Shown here: piece by piece, positions 50,701 through 62,938 of the stretch
How the letters are laid out: every line of letters starts with the position of its first letter
Numbering within the stretch: the first letter of the stretch is position 1
DNA from: Dromaius novaehollandiae
Lineage: Eukaryota; Chordata; Aves; Casuariiformes; Dromaiidae
Assembly (NCBI RefSeq): GCF_036370855.1
Contig: NC_088105.1
Span: forward strand, 12,591,619-12,655,618
Direction of reading: 5' to 3'
DNA: 64,000 nt
Position numbers and translations under genes: made by a program
Notes under the pieces: model-generated
Database searches by the model: none
What the model saw: only the letters and a program-made list of their open reading frames with translations
Told to the model about the DNA's origin: nothing

Positions 50701-53700
50701 ACCCATGCTACCAGAGCTTTTGTTCTCTAGGGGCTGTGTCTCATGAGGGACACTGGAGGACACGAGAGTAGGGTGTCCACACTAGTAATTGTGGGTATGT
50801 CCAGGGAAAGCATTGCCCGCTGGCTTTCCAAATAAATGGACCTTCAAATTGTGGGCCATCAAAATATGCTCTGCAGCTCCTGAGCAGGTTAGACCATCTG
50901 GGAAGCAGGCAGAGTGGCTGATTTGCAGCTGCTGGAAGTCTGCAAAAGCCACTATGAGCTGGTTGTTCATCTGGACACCTTGCTCCCTTGGGATAATTCA
51001 TTCAGCTCCCTGCTACCAAATATAGGAGATGGGATTTTCCATTTGGGGCAAAAATGGAAATCAGACCTTTGGGCAAGAGATTCTCAATCCTGCCTTCTTT
51101 CCCAGGTGTTTCTCAGTGCCAGGAGCAGCACGTGGGTGGTCAGTCGTATTTCAGATCATGGTTTCCCTTTTGACATGATCATCACCACACGCTTCACGCA
51201 TTTTCTCGACTGGCTTCTCCCATCAGCCATCATGAAAAGGATCAGGTTTTGGAAGTTCAATTCATGGTTTAACCATACAAACTATGGCTTGGCTTCTGTT
51301 AAAAGGTATTTGCTCTGAGGGTTTGTTGGTTCATTGGTGGTTTTTAATGATTTGAAATATCCAGTTGTTCATTTCAGGGAATAGCTGAGGAATGGCAAAC
51401 TGTTAGTGGGGAATTAACTTTCTTCTGTCAGTAGCTTTTTATGATATATTGGTTTTTGTACCAAACTCTCATGCTCACACAATATAAGTGAGACCATCAG
51501 GAGCTTTTCTCTTGGTGCCTATGTTCACAGCAGACTCAGGACCCACAGTTTGGCTATAGGGGACTTTTCTATATAGGTTTTCTGCCTGCAGGGAGATGCT
51601 CTCCTTTGTGTAAAGCCATCAGGGTGGTGTGACTGCTCCCTCCACAGCCATGCGAGATGGGCCAGCGCCCCAGTCAGAGCTCAGGCCCTTGGGGCCAGAG
51701 CCTGCACGCCACGTGCGGCTCTCAGCTGTGCTGGGACATCAACGGCTACTGCGAGGAGGCAGCAAGCCTGTTCCTCCAGTCTGCTCCAGGTAAAGCTGGA
51801 GACTTGATCAAACTTTAAGGAAAATCTACCAGTGAGGCAAAGACAGCTTGGGAAGGTTGTGGAGTTGCCACCACTTTGGCATTTTAGGGGCAGCTAAACC
51901 TACATCAGGCTGCTTTGCAATGGCTGATCCTGCTTTTGGGGGCAGAGGCACAAATCTGAGCCCCTCTAGGTCCCTCCCAGCACTAGTTTCCTTGAATGTT
52001 GCTATAAAAGCCCTTTCCAGATGTTTCAGGACTCCTCCAGAACCTAATGCTTCTCTCCTCTCCTTCTCCCTCCATGTGCAAGTTCCAACTTTAACGTAAT
52101 CATAAATGAAGAGCTGCCATCTTGCATCCTCTCCGGGACTGTCGTGTTGAAACCGAATGTGAAGGAGTTCACCGAAAGCTCGGCTGTTTTTGAAGACGGG
52201 ACAACTGAAAAGATCGATGTGGTGGTCTTCACCACAGGATATGTGTTCTCATTCCCCTTCCTGGAAGACTCGGTTCGCAGCCTCTTCAAACATATCTGGT
52301 CCCTCTATAAATGCATCTTCCCTCCACAGCTGGAAAAGCCAACGCTGGCCATCATCGGCTTTGTACAACTGACAGGCTCTGTGATGGTGGGAGCAGAAAT
52401 GCAGGCTCGCTGGGTGACAGGAATCTTTGCAGGTAGGAGCCGGCATGCCCGGACAAGGGGAGCTGGCGCGAGGGAGGTCAAGCGCAGCCCGGCCGGCTCT
52501 CCGCAAGGCCCAGGCCAAGTCAGGAAGGGCACTTTCCATCTTTTGATGGAGCCATGTGTTTTGGGGCTGTGGGCATTAATAGTGCATTAGCCTCTGGCCC
52601 CATGGACCACAGTTTCTTTTTTCTTCCCAGGCTCTAACAAGCTGCCTCCTGTCAGCAGGATGATGGCAGATATTTCAAAGAAGGAGAAGCAGCTGGTCAA
52701 AAGGTGAGTGCTGCTCCCACGGTTTGGGCATGCTGCACTGGCTGGGACAACACAGGTGAAGGCGGTCCCTGCAGTGGTTGTGTCACAGACCTGTCTAGGG
52801 CGTCTAACTCTTCCTGAATGCAGATACTCCTGCCATACCTATAGCAAGATTGGAAGATGCTGTCACCCCCTTCGATAGATAACAACACAAGACACCAAGG
52901 ACATGTCTCCCCTGGTCGAGCACCACAGAGCTGCTCCATTTCTGCTGAAGCGTTCAGAGCCAAAGCGTTCCTGCTGACACATGCTCTTCCCAGGCTTAGC
53001 TCCGGAGACAGCAGGAGCACCTCAGGCTGGAGCTTCCCATTGCCAGGGCACCCTTTCCACCGCGCTGCCCCCAGGCTTGCTCCAAATGCTATTGACCTTT
53101 GGAGCAGCTTGCAGCAAGACCCCTGACAGATCAGGCTGGTGGGCCCCTTCATCAGGCTGCCAAGTCATGCCCTTATTTCCAGCATCTCAGGCTGGATACT
53201 TGGTTTCCTCCAGACTAGTGGTGCCATCTCGTGGCTTCTCCCTCCCAAATCCATGCACCAGGAGCTCTAGGGCCGGAGCACCGTGCACAACCCCACTGGA
53301 GCAGGGTAATGCAGGCTGTGGGTTGGTTGGGTGACAGTTTTTGGCAGGTCAAAATGAATATTAGACAAGGCTCTAACACTCTGTTGTGTATATGGGTACT
53401 AAGGCACTGCCTTGTTCGCACTGGGATTTTATCGTAAATCAGGATATGTTCTTAGGGCTACGGGACAGATGCACTGGATGTGCTGCCTTGCAGTCACCAA
53501 TAGCTTTCTTGGCTGTCCTACCTGGAGCGAGTTGTGAGACTTCATGGCCAAGTGGTGTGCGGTCTGGGTTAGATCTCATGACGGGGCAGAGTTGGATCAT
53601 AGACCAAGGAAACCAGTGAAAATCTGGGCCAAAACAGTCACGTGGATGTTCATCAGGAGCCCCATCTACTCCAGACACGAACACTGTCCTCACGTTTTGT

Positions 53701-54980
53701 TATGTAGAAATACAGGAGCCTGAGTTGCAATGGAGATAAAGCTGTCTCAGATTTGCTGAAGTGGATTAAGCGCACCTCTTCTGCAGGGAAGATATGGCCT
53801 CAGGAAGAAAGAGCTTGGATTTGTTCCACGTGCTCACTATTTACAGGGCTCAGCTCCAGTCTCTGGATCAGCGCTGGGACGGGGTAGTGGAAGAGCCTGG
53901 GCATCACCTACCCACGGGCTTGGTTGCCAAAACGAGCTGAAGTTGTCAGCACATTTCCTAATGAACTAACAGCAGATGGGCTGATGACCAAGCAGAGAAA
54001 CGGGAGTGCGAGGCTGAGCTTTTCCAGTGCCTCTTGGCATAGGAAGCCTTCTGCATCTCTTAGCTTTCCCCAGTCCATTTGGCAACCTTAGCTGGGAATG
54101 TAGACTCCTTCACCTCTCAAAAAGGGCCAAATCCAAGCCAGTGCATCTTGAGGAAGGACAAAACATGGATGTTTGTGGCATTACGATGATGGCAGCATTA
54201 TGCGAGAACCATCCCTTAGTTCAGCCCCCTCCCTGGGTTGCATTTTTGAGGGCTCAGCCACAGCTGGGTTACAGAGACAAAACAAGTTTCAGCTCATTGC
54301 CTGCGCCAGGGTCACTGCTAGTAACCGACCACACAAAGGCTCTTTCGGTGCCTTTGGGCTTATTTATCTGACTACAGAGCACAGGCTAAGGGAGCTCACC
54401 CCAGACCCTGGGCTCGGCTGATGCTCGTTGCTTCATTAGTCCCCTGCAATGCGATGACTTGTCTGAGCCCTGGACATTTGCTCCCCGCGGAGCTGGGACC
54501 TGAGGTGGGAAGGAGCACGGAGCTGCCCGGCTGTGTTCGGGAACGTGCCGGGATGTCGTTTGATTTTCCTTCTGTTTTATGTCCCAATGAAGGAATTCTC
54601 CCGAGAAGGCGAACATGTCGATGAGTTTCATCAGTTACACCGATGAAATTGCGTCGTGTGCCGGCGTAAAGCCCAGCGTGCTGAGGCTGCTCCTGACGGA
54701 CCCCCGGCTGGCCCTGGAGGTGTTTTTCGGCCCCTGCTCGCCCTACCAGTACCGCCTGGTGGGCCGGGGCTGCTGGAGCGGGGCCCGGAGCGCCATCCTG
54801 ACTCAGTGGCAGCGGGCTTTGAAGCCCTTGCAAACCCGCGTCCTCGACGACTCCGCCGACAGCTCCTCCAGCTCGCGCTGGCTGTGCCTCCTCGCCCTGC
54901 CTGCGCTGCTCGTGGCAGGTTTCCTCCTCTCCAAACATCCCCGGCCGTGGCGGATCCCCAGGGCAGGTTCCCATCTGTAG
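47783..54980 (+). CDS. FMO4: flavin-containing monooxygenase 4 (8 coding exons)
   Basis: CDS join 47783-47914, 48302-48490, 48890-49052, 49767-49912, 51106-51305, 52083-52432, 52631-52703, 54593-54980; 546 aa. FMO family member expected in the ER membrane; the substrates of FMO4 are poorly known even in mammals. Seen: GAGASG (9-14), conserved Asn61, signature [11 protein letters not shown] (167-177), NADPH motif GVGNSG (192-197), FTTGY (326-330). FMO4 identity is strong: [26 protein letters not shown] (human FMO4 also has FTTGY), KEKQLVKR and a C-terminus longer than other FMOs, with the hydrophobic segment ([16 protein letters not shown]) followed by a basic hydrophilic tail. It is the last FMO before PRRC2C, as in mammals. 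Exon 5 is 146 nt, one codon longer than its paralogues (GIETCFKG against GIERFQG). The acceptor before exon 4 (CGACGCAAG) has a weak pyrimidine tract. No disruption seen. Confidence 0.92.
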
Positions 54981-55540
54981 ATGAAACCTGGCAGAACCGG
55001 ACCTGGGGGCAGCGCAGAGCCGTGCTGCTGCAGGGCGGCGGCGTCGGCGTCTGGGAGTGCCGCGCGCGCTGTCCCCGGGGGTGCCGGGAAGCGGGCTGCC
55101 TCCCGCACGCGCCGCCGCAATGGCACGGCCGTCTCCTGCTTCCAGGCGGAGCAGGTGCGTCTGCTGTTTGCATTTCGCTGCCTCTGGAGGTGAACGTTGC
55201 CAAGGCGGCTTCCCCGGAGGAGAAAGCCAGCTGCAACTCCCCGGGCTGTTCTCGCCCCAAATCTGGCTGCGTTGCGCGAGCATCGGGCTGGGTCTCTACA
55301 GGCCTTTGGGGGAGAGCCTGCAGCGCTGGTCTGCACGGCCACCGCGTCTCGGCGGGGCCCCGTGCCTCAGCTCAAGGCAGGACCTCAGCGACAGGTCTAA
55401 GCCCAGGGCAGTATTTCTTGGCTCTCTGCTTGGCTCGAGCCCCTTTCATAAATCTTCAGCAAGACCCACAAAATAATGAGATTTTTGGAAACACTTGATG
55501 TTCTTTTTATTTGCCTGGTGATTTCTGGGACATAACCAGA

Positions 55541-55546
55541 AATAAA
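55541..55546 (+). promoter_or_regulatory. FMO4: candidate FMO4 polyadenylation signal
   Basis: AATAAA 560 bp past the stop codon, followed within 40 bases by a T-rich stretch (GACGTTTTTTATT). This gives a 3' UTR of about 580 bp and leaves under 1 kb to the next promoter. Confidence 0.55.
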
Positions 55547-55579
55547 TCTCACTGATTTAGACTTCTCTGACGTTTTTTA

Positions 55580-56345
55580 TTAACGGGCTTAGTAGTGGCG
55601 GAAGGAAGGAGTTTTTTTCAAGTGGACCTAGTATCCTGAGTCATGCTTGAGGTGAGAACACCATCCTAAGAAAAGGGATATCCAACAGGCACGTTTGGAA
55701 ACAGAGATAACGCAGGTGTCCCCACCGCTCCCTGAGCAGCCCCAGGGTTGCTGGCAAACCTGGAGGCAAAGGGAGCTAGGCAGATCCTCCCCGCGCACAC
55801 ACTGGCTTTTTAATCTCGGGGTACTGTTGCAAGCCCAGCCGACGAGCGCTAAGTGCTTGCACTCAGGTTGCACTCACTTCGTCCCAGGAGCAAGGGTCAG
55901 GAGGAGGCACGACGCATCCGAAACCTTCACATCCGCCCGTTGGCACTGCCAAATGGCCCTGCTGGTGTTTGGGGGTTTGCACAAAGCGCCGCTGCGGGCA
56001 ATGCAACCGCACGCAGACCTCACGGCCACACCGGCGTCGCGCTGGCGTTGCTCTTCCAGCGCAACTGAAGTGATTACGTGATGACCACACGGATGTGCCT
56101 GGCCCCACCCGGGACGGGAGCCAGCGAGGGCGGCAGAGCGGTGTGCACAGAGCTAGCAGCACCCACGCTAACAGCACCCACGCCGGCAGGGCTGGCAGGG
56201 TGCAGGGTGCTAACCGCAGCTGTGCCAACGGGGATGGCAGGGTGCACGGCAGTAGCAGCACCCACCCCGGCAGGGCTGGGGGTGTACGGTGCCGGCAGGG
56301 CTGGGGGTGCACGGCGCTGGCAGCCGGCAGCAGCGGGTTGCACGG
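55580..56345. other. FMO4-PRRC2C spacer with GC-rich minisatellite
   Basis: No gene seen. The right half is GC-rich and merges into the CpG island. It contains the minisatellite listed separately. Confidence 0.5.
56145..56340 (+). repeat. degenerate minisatellite
   Basis: Imperfect tandem copies of a roughly 30-45 base unit built from AGCACCCACGC, CGGCAGGGCTGG and CAGGGTGCA or GGGGTGCACGG. At least five GGCAGGG or GGCAGGGCTGG blocks are seen. It ends just upstream of the CpG-island promoter. Confidence 0.7.
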
Positions 56346-56467
56346 AGCGCGCGCACAGGGCCCGCCGGGCACCGCCAGGGGTCGCTCCGCGCGCCGCCGC
56401 CGCCGTGCGCCGCCCGACTGCGGCACCGCGGGGTCACGTGAGCGGCGCGGCGCGGGGGGCGGGGCGG

Positions 56468-56487
56468 GCGCGCGCGCGCGCGCGCGG
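56468..56487. repeat. alternating CG dinucleotide run
   Basis: About ten CG/GC dinucleotides in a row, inside the CpG island just upstream of the putative start site. Alternating CG is prone to form Z-DNA. Confidence 0.85.
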
Positions 56488-56499
56488 CGCGGTGAGGTC

Positions 56500-56652
56500 A
56501 GACGTCGTTGGCGCCGGCTTGGCCGCCCGCCATCTTGGCCCCTGTGTGGAAGCGGCTCAGGCGCGGCGTCGCGGCGCCGGGAGCGGCAGCGGCCTCGCCG
56601 AGTCCGGGAGCCGGGGGAGGCCGGAGCGCCGGCCCGCCGCGCCGCGCGCCAG
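56500..56652 (+). other. PRRC2C: putative PRRC2C noncoding exon 1
   Basis: A stretch starting around the YY1 site and ending in GCCAG followed by the canonical donor GTGAGC at 56653. It has no ATG in a usable context, fitting a 5' UTR exon. The 5' end is approximate and the gene name is inferred from gene order. Confidence 0.55.
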
Positions 56653-57165
56653 GTGAGCGGCGGCGCCGCCGCCTCCCGCTGCGCCCCGCGGGCCCGGCGC
56701 CGCTCACCGGCAACGGGAGGGAGCGGCGAGCGGGCGGGCGGCCTGCGCCGCATGGCCCCGGGCGGGGGCGGCTTCCGCCGGGCTCCGGCCTGGCGGCGGC
56801 CGCAGCCCCGGGGCCCGGCCGGGAGCCGGCGGCCCGCTGCCTTCGCGGCCCGGCGGAGGGAGGCGGCGCGGCGTTGGGCCCACGGCGGGCGGCGGGCCGG
56901 GCTGCCCCGCGCCGCTGGGCCGCGCCGCATCGCCGCGCCCTGGGGCCGGCCGCGCCCCGCGGCGGCGGGAGGGGGCTGCTGGGGGGGGGCGCTTCGGAGC
57001 GGGCCTTCCGGGGCGCTGCTCTCCTCTGCCTCCCGCCTCCCCTTTCTCTTCGACCGGCTCCGAGTCTCTTTCTCGCTAGGGAGATTTCTCCAGAAGCGTG
57101 CCGTCCCCTGCGTGCGTTTGCACGTACTTTGCGGCTGTGATCCTTGCTCCAAAAACTCTTTTTCT

Positions 57166-57179
57166 GGGGGGGGGGGGGG
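57166..57179 (+). repeat. poly-G tract
   Basis: Run of 14 G residues at the downstream edge of the CpG island. Confidence 0.9.
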
Positions 57180-60100
57180 CGGCTTTTCTTGGGGGATGCT
57201 GGAGGCACATGCAGCACGCTGCGTCTTGGTTTTCTAACTCTGCAGTATTCATCTACAGTTCTTGAGGTGTACGGTAAAGGCTGTTCCTGGATTATTTGAT
57301 GCAGGACTGAGTAAAGCTCCTTTCACGAAGGTGTTGCTGTTTCTGCTTGTAGGGACAAGGTTTGGAGAAGTGGGGTAAGCACAGCCAGGAATATTTCTGC
57401 TGATAGTGTTTATACCACGATGTGAACAAGGTTAGATGACATGGCTAAATTTCAGGTAGCCGGTCTGCAGTAAGTATTATGGGAACCATTGCCTAGGTGT
57501 GCAGGGATTGAAAATCTTGGGGCCAAAGATGGCCCAGCTAGTTTCCAGCTCAGTTCATTTTTATGGCCCGGGGGGGGGGCTTGAGTAGTATGCATGAGGG
57601 AATGGCGTTAGGAGTTGTCTGGAACACTTCATGTTTTCTGTGTTTCTTTCCCTTTGTCTCTCAGCCATGTGTTTTGTAAGCTTGTCCGTTTGTGAAAGCT
57701 TTTTAGCACCTTCTTAGAGAGTAAAAACTGTTCTTATCACTTTTTGATGACTGGAGTCAAATGGTAGAAGTAAGCGTTATTTCAAGCAGGTGGAACATAA
57801 TTTTTTTTCTTTGTAGCTTTTTCTCTTGTGTGGCGGGACATCAAGCTTACCAGTTGTCTAGTCCTCTGAGTACTGCCAAGACAAGAAGTTACTTTTGAAG
57901 AGAGAAGGAAATGGGATGTGATCTCATTTGTACATCAGTGAGAAACAAAAGGATTGCCTTTTAATACTGGTTGCCAGGAGCTGAATGGGTCTCAATTTTC
58001 TTTGAATCGTATAGTACAGAGAATTTTCTTCAAGATTAATTTTGGGGTGTTTTAAGGAAACTGTCCTACAGCAGTGTCCTTGGGACTAAGAAATTGGAAA
58101 GGTTTGAGATTTCTTTGAGATTGGTGTACGATAAAAAGATGGTTTGTCCTCAAGAATATTGTGTTCTGATGCGTTCAGTGAGTGCGAAGTATGTCGACTT
58201 AGCTTTTGTGAGATATGTTCTTAAAAGATGCTCACTTGAGCTGAAGTGAGAATTGGCATAGGCTGCTGCTTGTGTGTGGAGGCTAGGGTAATGACTTGTT
58301 ATGTGGCTTTGAGTCTGTCACTTGGAACGCTGCTGTAGTAGTTATGTGTATACTCAAGAAAGTATCACTTTGGTAAGTAATAGCTTATAAAATGTGTATA
58401 AATTAATATACAGTTATTTCTGTGATCCTTGTTGATATCACTGTAGTCATGTATAATTTACTTAGACTTCATAACTGGAAGCCTTAGCTTTTTGTAGAGA
58501 AGCTTTTTTAAAAAATAGTTATTTCAGTTTACATCTATAACTTCTGTGTTGTTGGAGTCCTTGTTCAATGGTGAAGGTTTGTTATGCATCTTCCTTAAGT
58601 ATCATTTCCCCATGTCTTGAAGTCTGCTAGGGAAAGTGAAACAGACTACAAGGAACAGGGAAAAGATGATGCAGTTCAGAAGAGATTCCTTTTTGATTTG
58701 GTCCTGCATGAATGAGTGCTGTAGGTCAAGAAAATGAAGACATATAAGTCAAAAGTGTATTGCGTATGGGGCTTGTTTTGGTCAGATGTCCTAGGTTACT
58801 GAAAGTGCAAGTCCCTTATTTCAAAATATTACTGTATTAACTATGGGACTGACATGAAAGTGCAGAGAGGGTGGAAAATGTAGCATAAATGCCATATAAT
58901 GATAGCCTGGATAGGCGGTTTAGGTATAGAAAGAGAAGGGTAGCTCGGGGCAGGGTAAACCCTTGCATAGTATGTTGGAAATGTGGGTGAAGAAGAAGTA
59001 TTTCTCTGTGGCCCTTCTGTTGAAGGGAAGAGAGGCACATCTTTGGAGGCTGTATACATTAATGGAGGGTTTGTTGAAAAAACTCCGCCCTGAAAATGCA
59101 CCACCTTTCCACTAGTTGGGGATGGATGTTGGAATTGTAATGACGGGACTGCCAGTGGTGTTTTACTGGTAGAACCAGTTGTTCATCTCCTATAGCAAAT
59201 TTTTTCTTCACTCAGCTTCTTGCCCTCATGGGGTTTTTTGGTTTTCTGTTTGTTTTCTTCCAGGCCCTGGTTTCATAAAACCTTGTAGAAATTTCCCATG
59301 GGTGAAGGCAGGTGCAAAAAGAAGAGATGAAATTTATATGAGGAGGTGGGAGGAAAAAATATTGTGTGTGTGTTTGTGAAATGAAAATGGAATTAACAGA
59401 AGTCTTACAAAATGCATAAAGAGCAGATGATGGAGTCCTAATAAAAATCAGATGAAGACAGCTTTTATGTCTATGAAGAACAGGCTAACAGGAATAGACT
59501 GTTTTTATTACAAATACCTCAGCCATTACATAACATTCTAACTAAATGCTAACGAATTAGTCTGTTACAGATTGCAAACACATATTAAAGGGAGAAGCTG
59601 TGTATCATTCATATTGTTCATGTTTATATAGATCTGACACTGTCTTGATTAACAGTAAGATTAAAGTAAGAACAGAAGTGTATTGTATGTCTTCTGTCCA
59701 AAGTATAATGATGGCAGCAAATTTTAATTGATACATTAAAAAAAAAAAAAGAAAAGGCATGTGTGCTATGCTTTCAGGATCTTAAAACACCAGGGACAAG
59801 GAATATTGCACTTTATATTTGGGCCTGTCAAATACAAGTTTTGGCTGAAGAACGACAGAATCACCCAGGTCTAGGTAACTGGAGAGAAGGTCTCCATTAA
59901 ATAGCTCTTTTAATTCAGTGTACAACTGACTCCTGGGTGAAAGGGCTGCTTTACTCAATGTTTAGATGGTTGAGATGTAAGATGTAACTGGACATGCTCT
60001 GAGGTACTTAATAGTTTTCCATAGTAAAACCAGCAATGGCTAGGTTGGCTGTTCTTAGCACACTGCTTGCTTATGCTGGCAGATCAAACCTTCCCTACTT

Positions 60101-62894
60101 AGAAAAGAAAATCTTTTCAGGCTGTCCTCATTAAATCATGTAAACAGCAACAGCTTGTTTTTTAAAATTAAAATTTTTGTCAGCATGTGATCTTAATGTT
60201 TTTAGATTTTAGAATTTATAAACTCCAGGGGAAAAGAACTGTAGGTTTGTCTCTTAAAACTATGTTTGCAGGAACAGCAGTTAAACTAAGGTGTTATTTG
60301 TTAAAGAAACATTTGTGAGATATCTTTCAGTCTTTGTTCACCATATTAAATCTTCAGCTAAGGTGGACTTACAGGAACATCTTCAATTTTCCAGAAGAAT
60401 AAATTCTTAATCAAGAAGCTATTGATATTTTTTCTCTCAATTTAAGACTTGATATGCTTCAGGACTTGTATTTTTTTTTTCCATTTCAAAAAAAATCACT
60501 TGCTTGATTGAACTGCCTCACTCTCTCTAGATCAAAGCTTCGATGTTTTCATTTTGCCAAAATAAATGGTTGTATTTACAGGGCTTGTTTTATAATAGTG
60601 TTTAGGACAGTCTGTGCTTCCTATATAGATGTATCTAAATGCATAAGTGTACAGCAAAAGTTCTAGAGAGGTGAAGCAATAATACATTTTCTCCTGTCAA
60701 TACGAATAAACAGTTTATAGGAAAGATGTGCTCTAGTAAGAGAAACCTGCCTGTGCTGGCTTATTATATAGCTATATAGTTAATTTACTGAAGTCCCTGT
60801 GATTAGGGGATTTTTTTCATGCCCCAGATCAAGCTAGCAGCATGGACTAAATTTTGTAGCAGGCACTTAACTGTCAATAAAAACATTCCTTAACCTTAAT
60901 TTTGATAGCATATTGAGCCTATGTAGGATTTTTTTTTTCTAGGTAGAATAAACAAAGAACTGAAGAGCAACTGAAAATGTTAAACTTCATCTGTAGCCAT
61001 TTGGCAGATGCTACAAGTTAACTTCCATGTAAAATGGGTTCTGTGATGCTGAAAGGCAGATATATAAAGCTGGGTATGCTGATAAGGCTTTTCTAATTTA
61101 GTTCTTCATGCTTTTTTTTAAACAAAGCATAAATGAATCCAGTCTAAGGCAGATGGCTGAAATTCACTCTTTTAGCCCTTATTGTAATTAACCAATGTTG
61201 TCCAGTGCTGTTATCGGTGTGGTTTTCTGCAGTTTCATCTCTTGTGCTAAGTACTCTTTCCAATACAGGAGGGAGAGAGTTTCTGCTCCAAAAAAATTGC
61301 AAGTAATAGGGATGTACATGTAAGTAGGCATCAAGGGGATAACCGGCAGCTACGTAGAAGTTACTGTGTTCATGAACACCTGGGAGTTCCAAGTTGGGCC
61401 ACAACAAGAGGCAATTTCTATTTTATGTATATAAATAAATGTTTTTATTGATGCTGTCAATAGTTGTATATGAGCATGGTGCACTTGACAACCCTGGCTC
61501 TAACTGTCAGAGTGGGAATATTCCTAAAATAGACTTAAAGGTGAATATGATCCAAATTCCTTAATACAGAAGAGAAGTTGTGATATACATGGATCAGGTT
61601 AGGAATGTTGTAGGAGCTGCAGGCAACACAGAATTCGGGTATTAAGCAAGGTAGGAAATGTGACCAGTACCTTTAAGTCATTAGATAACTGATTAGAACA
61701 ATTATTTTTGAACAAAGTGTTGATGCTAACCCTGCGGGTGTATAGAATTTTTTACAGGAGCATTTATTCTTCGAATTTATACTATTAATAAGTGCACTGT
61801 ATGAGGGCTACGGTCTTCAGTAGCAAAGATACCTTGAGAAGGTGAAGGGAAAGAAGTTAACAAAAAGCTACAAAGGGCAATTCATTTGGCAAATCTGTTC
61901 TAAAGAGATATGAAAATGTGTAAGGATCTAGCCCTAGAGTAGTTCTCGTGCATCGTTACAAAATATTCTAGAGGTGCTTATGAATATAAGAGGTTGCCTG
62001 AACAGTATTTCGAAGCAGCATCTAACAGTCTTCTGAGGTCAAGAACCTTAGGTGTAACTATTTGTTACTTAAATGATTTATGAATAGGGGTTTGAAAAAA
62101 CAGGTTTTGCATAAAAACTATGACAAACTTATGTATTTGCAGCTGAGATCAGGGATCCTTTAAAGGTGTGGAAAGTCCAAGGGAGAAACGTATGATGCAG
62201 AAAGAAACCCACTACTAAATGTGAGCTGTGGTTCCTTGAGGAGGAGGCTGAAAATGAAGTGTCTCTTCCTCTGTCAAGAAATGTTAATTATTACAGTGGG
62301 ATTTGGAAATTGAGTGATGCAGGAACACGAAATGGAAGTCATGAAAAAGATTCTTAGGCTGGGTTATTCACAGCAAGGAATTGCTTTTAGGTTTGTCTCT
62401 TAATCTGTCGTTTCCTCTTTCACTTCAACATGGTGTGGAGGGGTTGGAAATAACACAGGAGGCGTAGTTTGGCTTTTCAAGATCATGGGAAAGGACTTTG
62501 TCTTTTCAGCCTAGCAAATGGTTGTGAGACACCAGAGAGGCAAAGTGTACCACCAGTTTGAATAGTGGTGTTTCAGAGCTTGTGATGAAGTGCAAGAGCT
62601 TTTGCTGTAGGAGTATTGAAAGGAGTTTTCCTCCGGAAACTGGTCCATTTTCATGTACCTATTGATTATCTTTCATCAGCTTCCTAGAAACAACTGTTTT
62701 ATACCTAACAGTGTGCCTCTGTCTTGTTCAGCCCAGCTGTTGTTTCTGGTAACTCATCAGAGACAGCCCGCTGCAGAGTCACAGATCTGGAGTGCTGTTA
62801 AGCCTGCATCTGAAGTCAGATCTTTCCAACTGCAGCTGGAATGGAGCCGCTGCTCACTGTTACTTCTGTATGTTTAGAAATGTGAAAGAATCCA

Positions 62895-62938
62895 GTAAGA
62901 GGTCCCTTCCAGCCTTAACCATGCTGTGATTCTGTGAA
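62895..62938 (+). mobile_element. CR1 LINE 3'-terminal fragment
   Basis: The blocks AGAGGTCCCTTCCAGCC and CCATGCTGTGATTCTGTGAA match the extreme 3' end of CR1 (AGGTCCCTTCCAACCC, then ATTCTGTG repeats). Only about 45 bp can be assigned, a heavily 5'-truncated sense copy. Confidence 0.75.

Larger units (their letters stand above)
56350..57050. promoter_or_regulatory. PRRC2C: CpG-island promoter (PRRC2C by gene order)
   Basis: About 700 bp of extremely GC- and CpG-rich DNA with no TATA box. It holds a CACGTG-type E-box (GGGTCACGTGAG near 56430), an alternating CG run (about 56469-56487) and a YY1-type site, CCGCCATCTTGG, near 56528, a common arrangement just downstream of housekeeping-gene starts. 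PRRC2C follows FMO4 in mammals and has a CpG-island promoter. No PRRC2C coding sequence is in the window, so the name rests on gene order. Confidence 0.75.

Noticed and set aside
54396-55498. Open frames of 280-295 codons on both strands over the FMO4 last exon
   Set aside because: They are shadows of the real FMO4 exon 9 and its GC-rich 3' UTR; only the frame ending at 54980 matches the family.
55863-57237. Open frames of 380 and 429 codons across the CpG island
   Set aside because: Arg/Ala/Pro/Gly-rich frames open in several registers are expected in a CpG island; no conserved protein is seen and the segment has promoter and first-exon features.
59855-59880. CR1-like phrase CAGAATCACCCAGGT
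   Set aside because: Too short, with no further CR1 blocks around it; may be coincidence.
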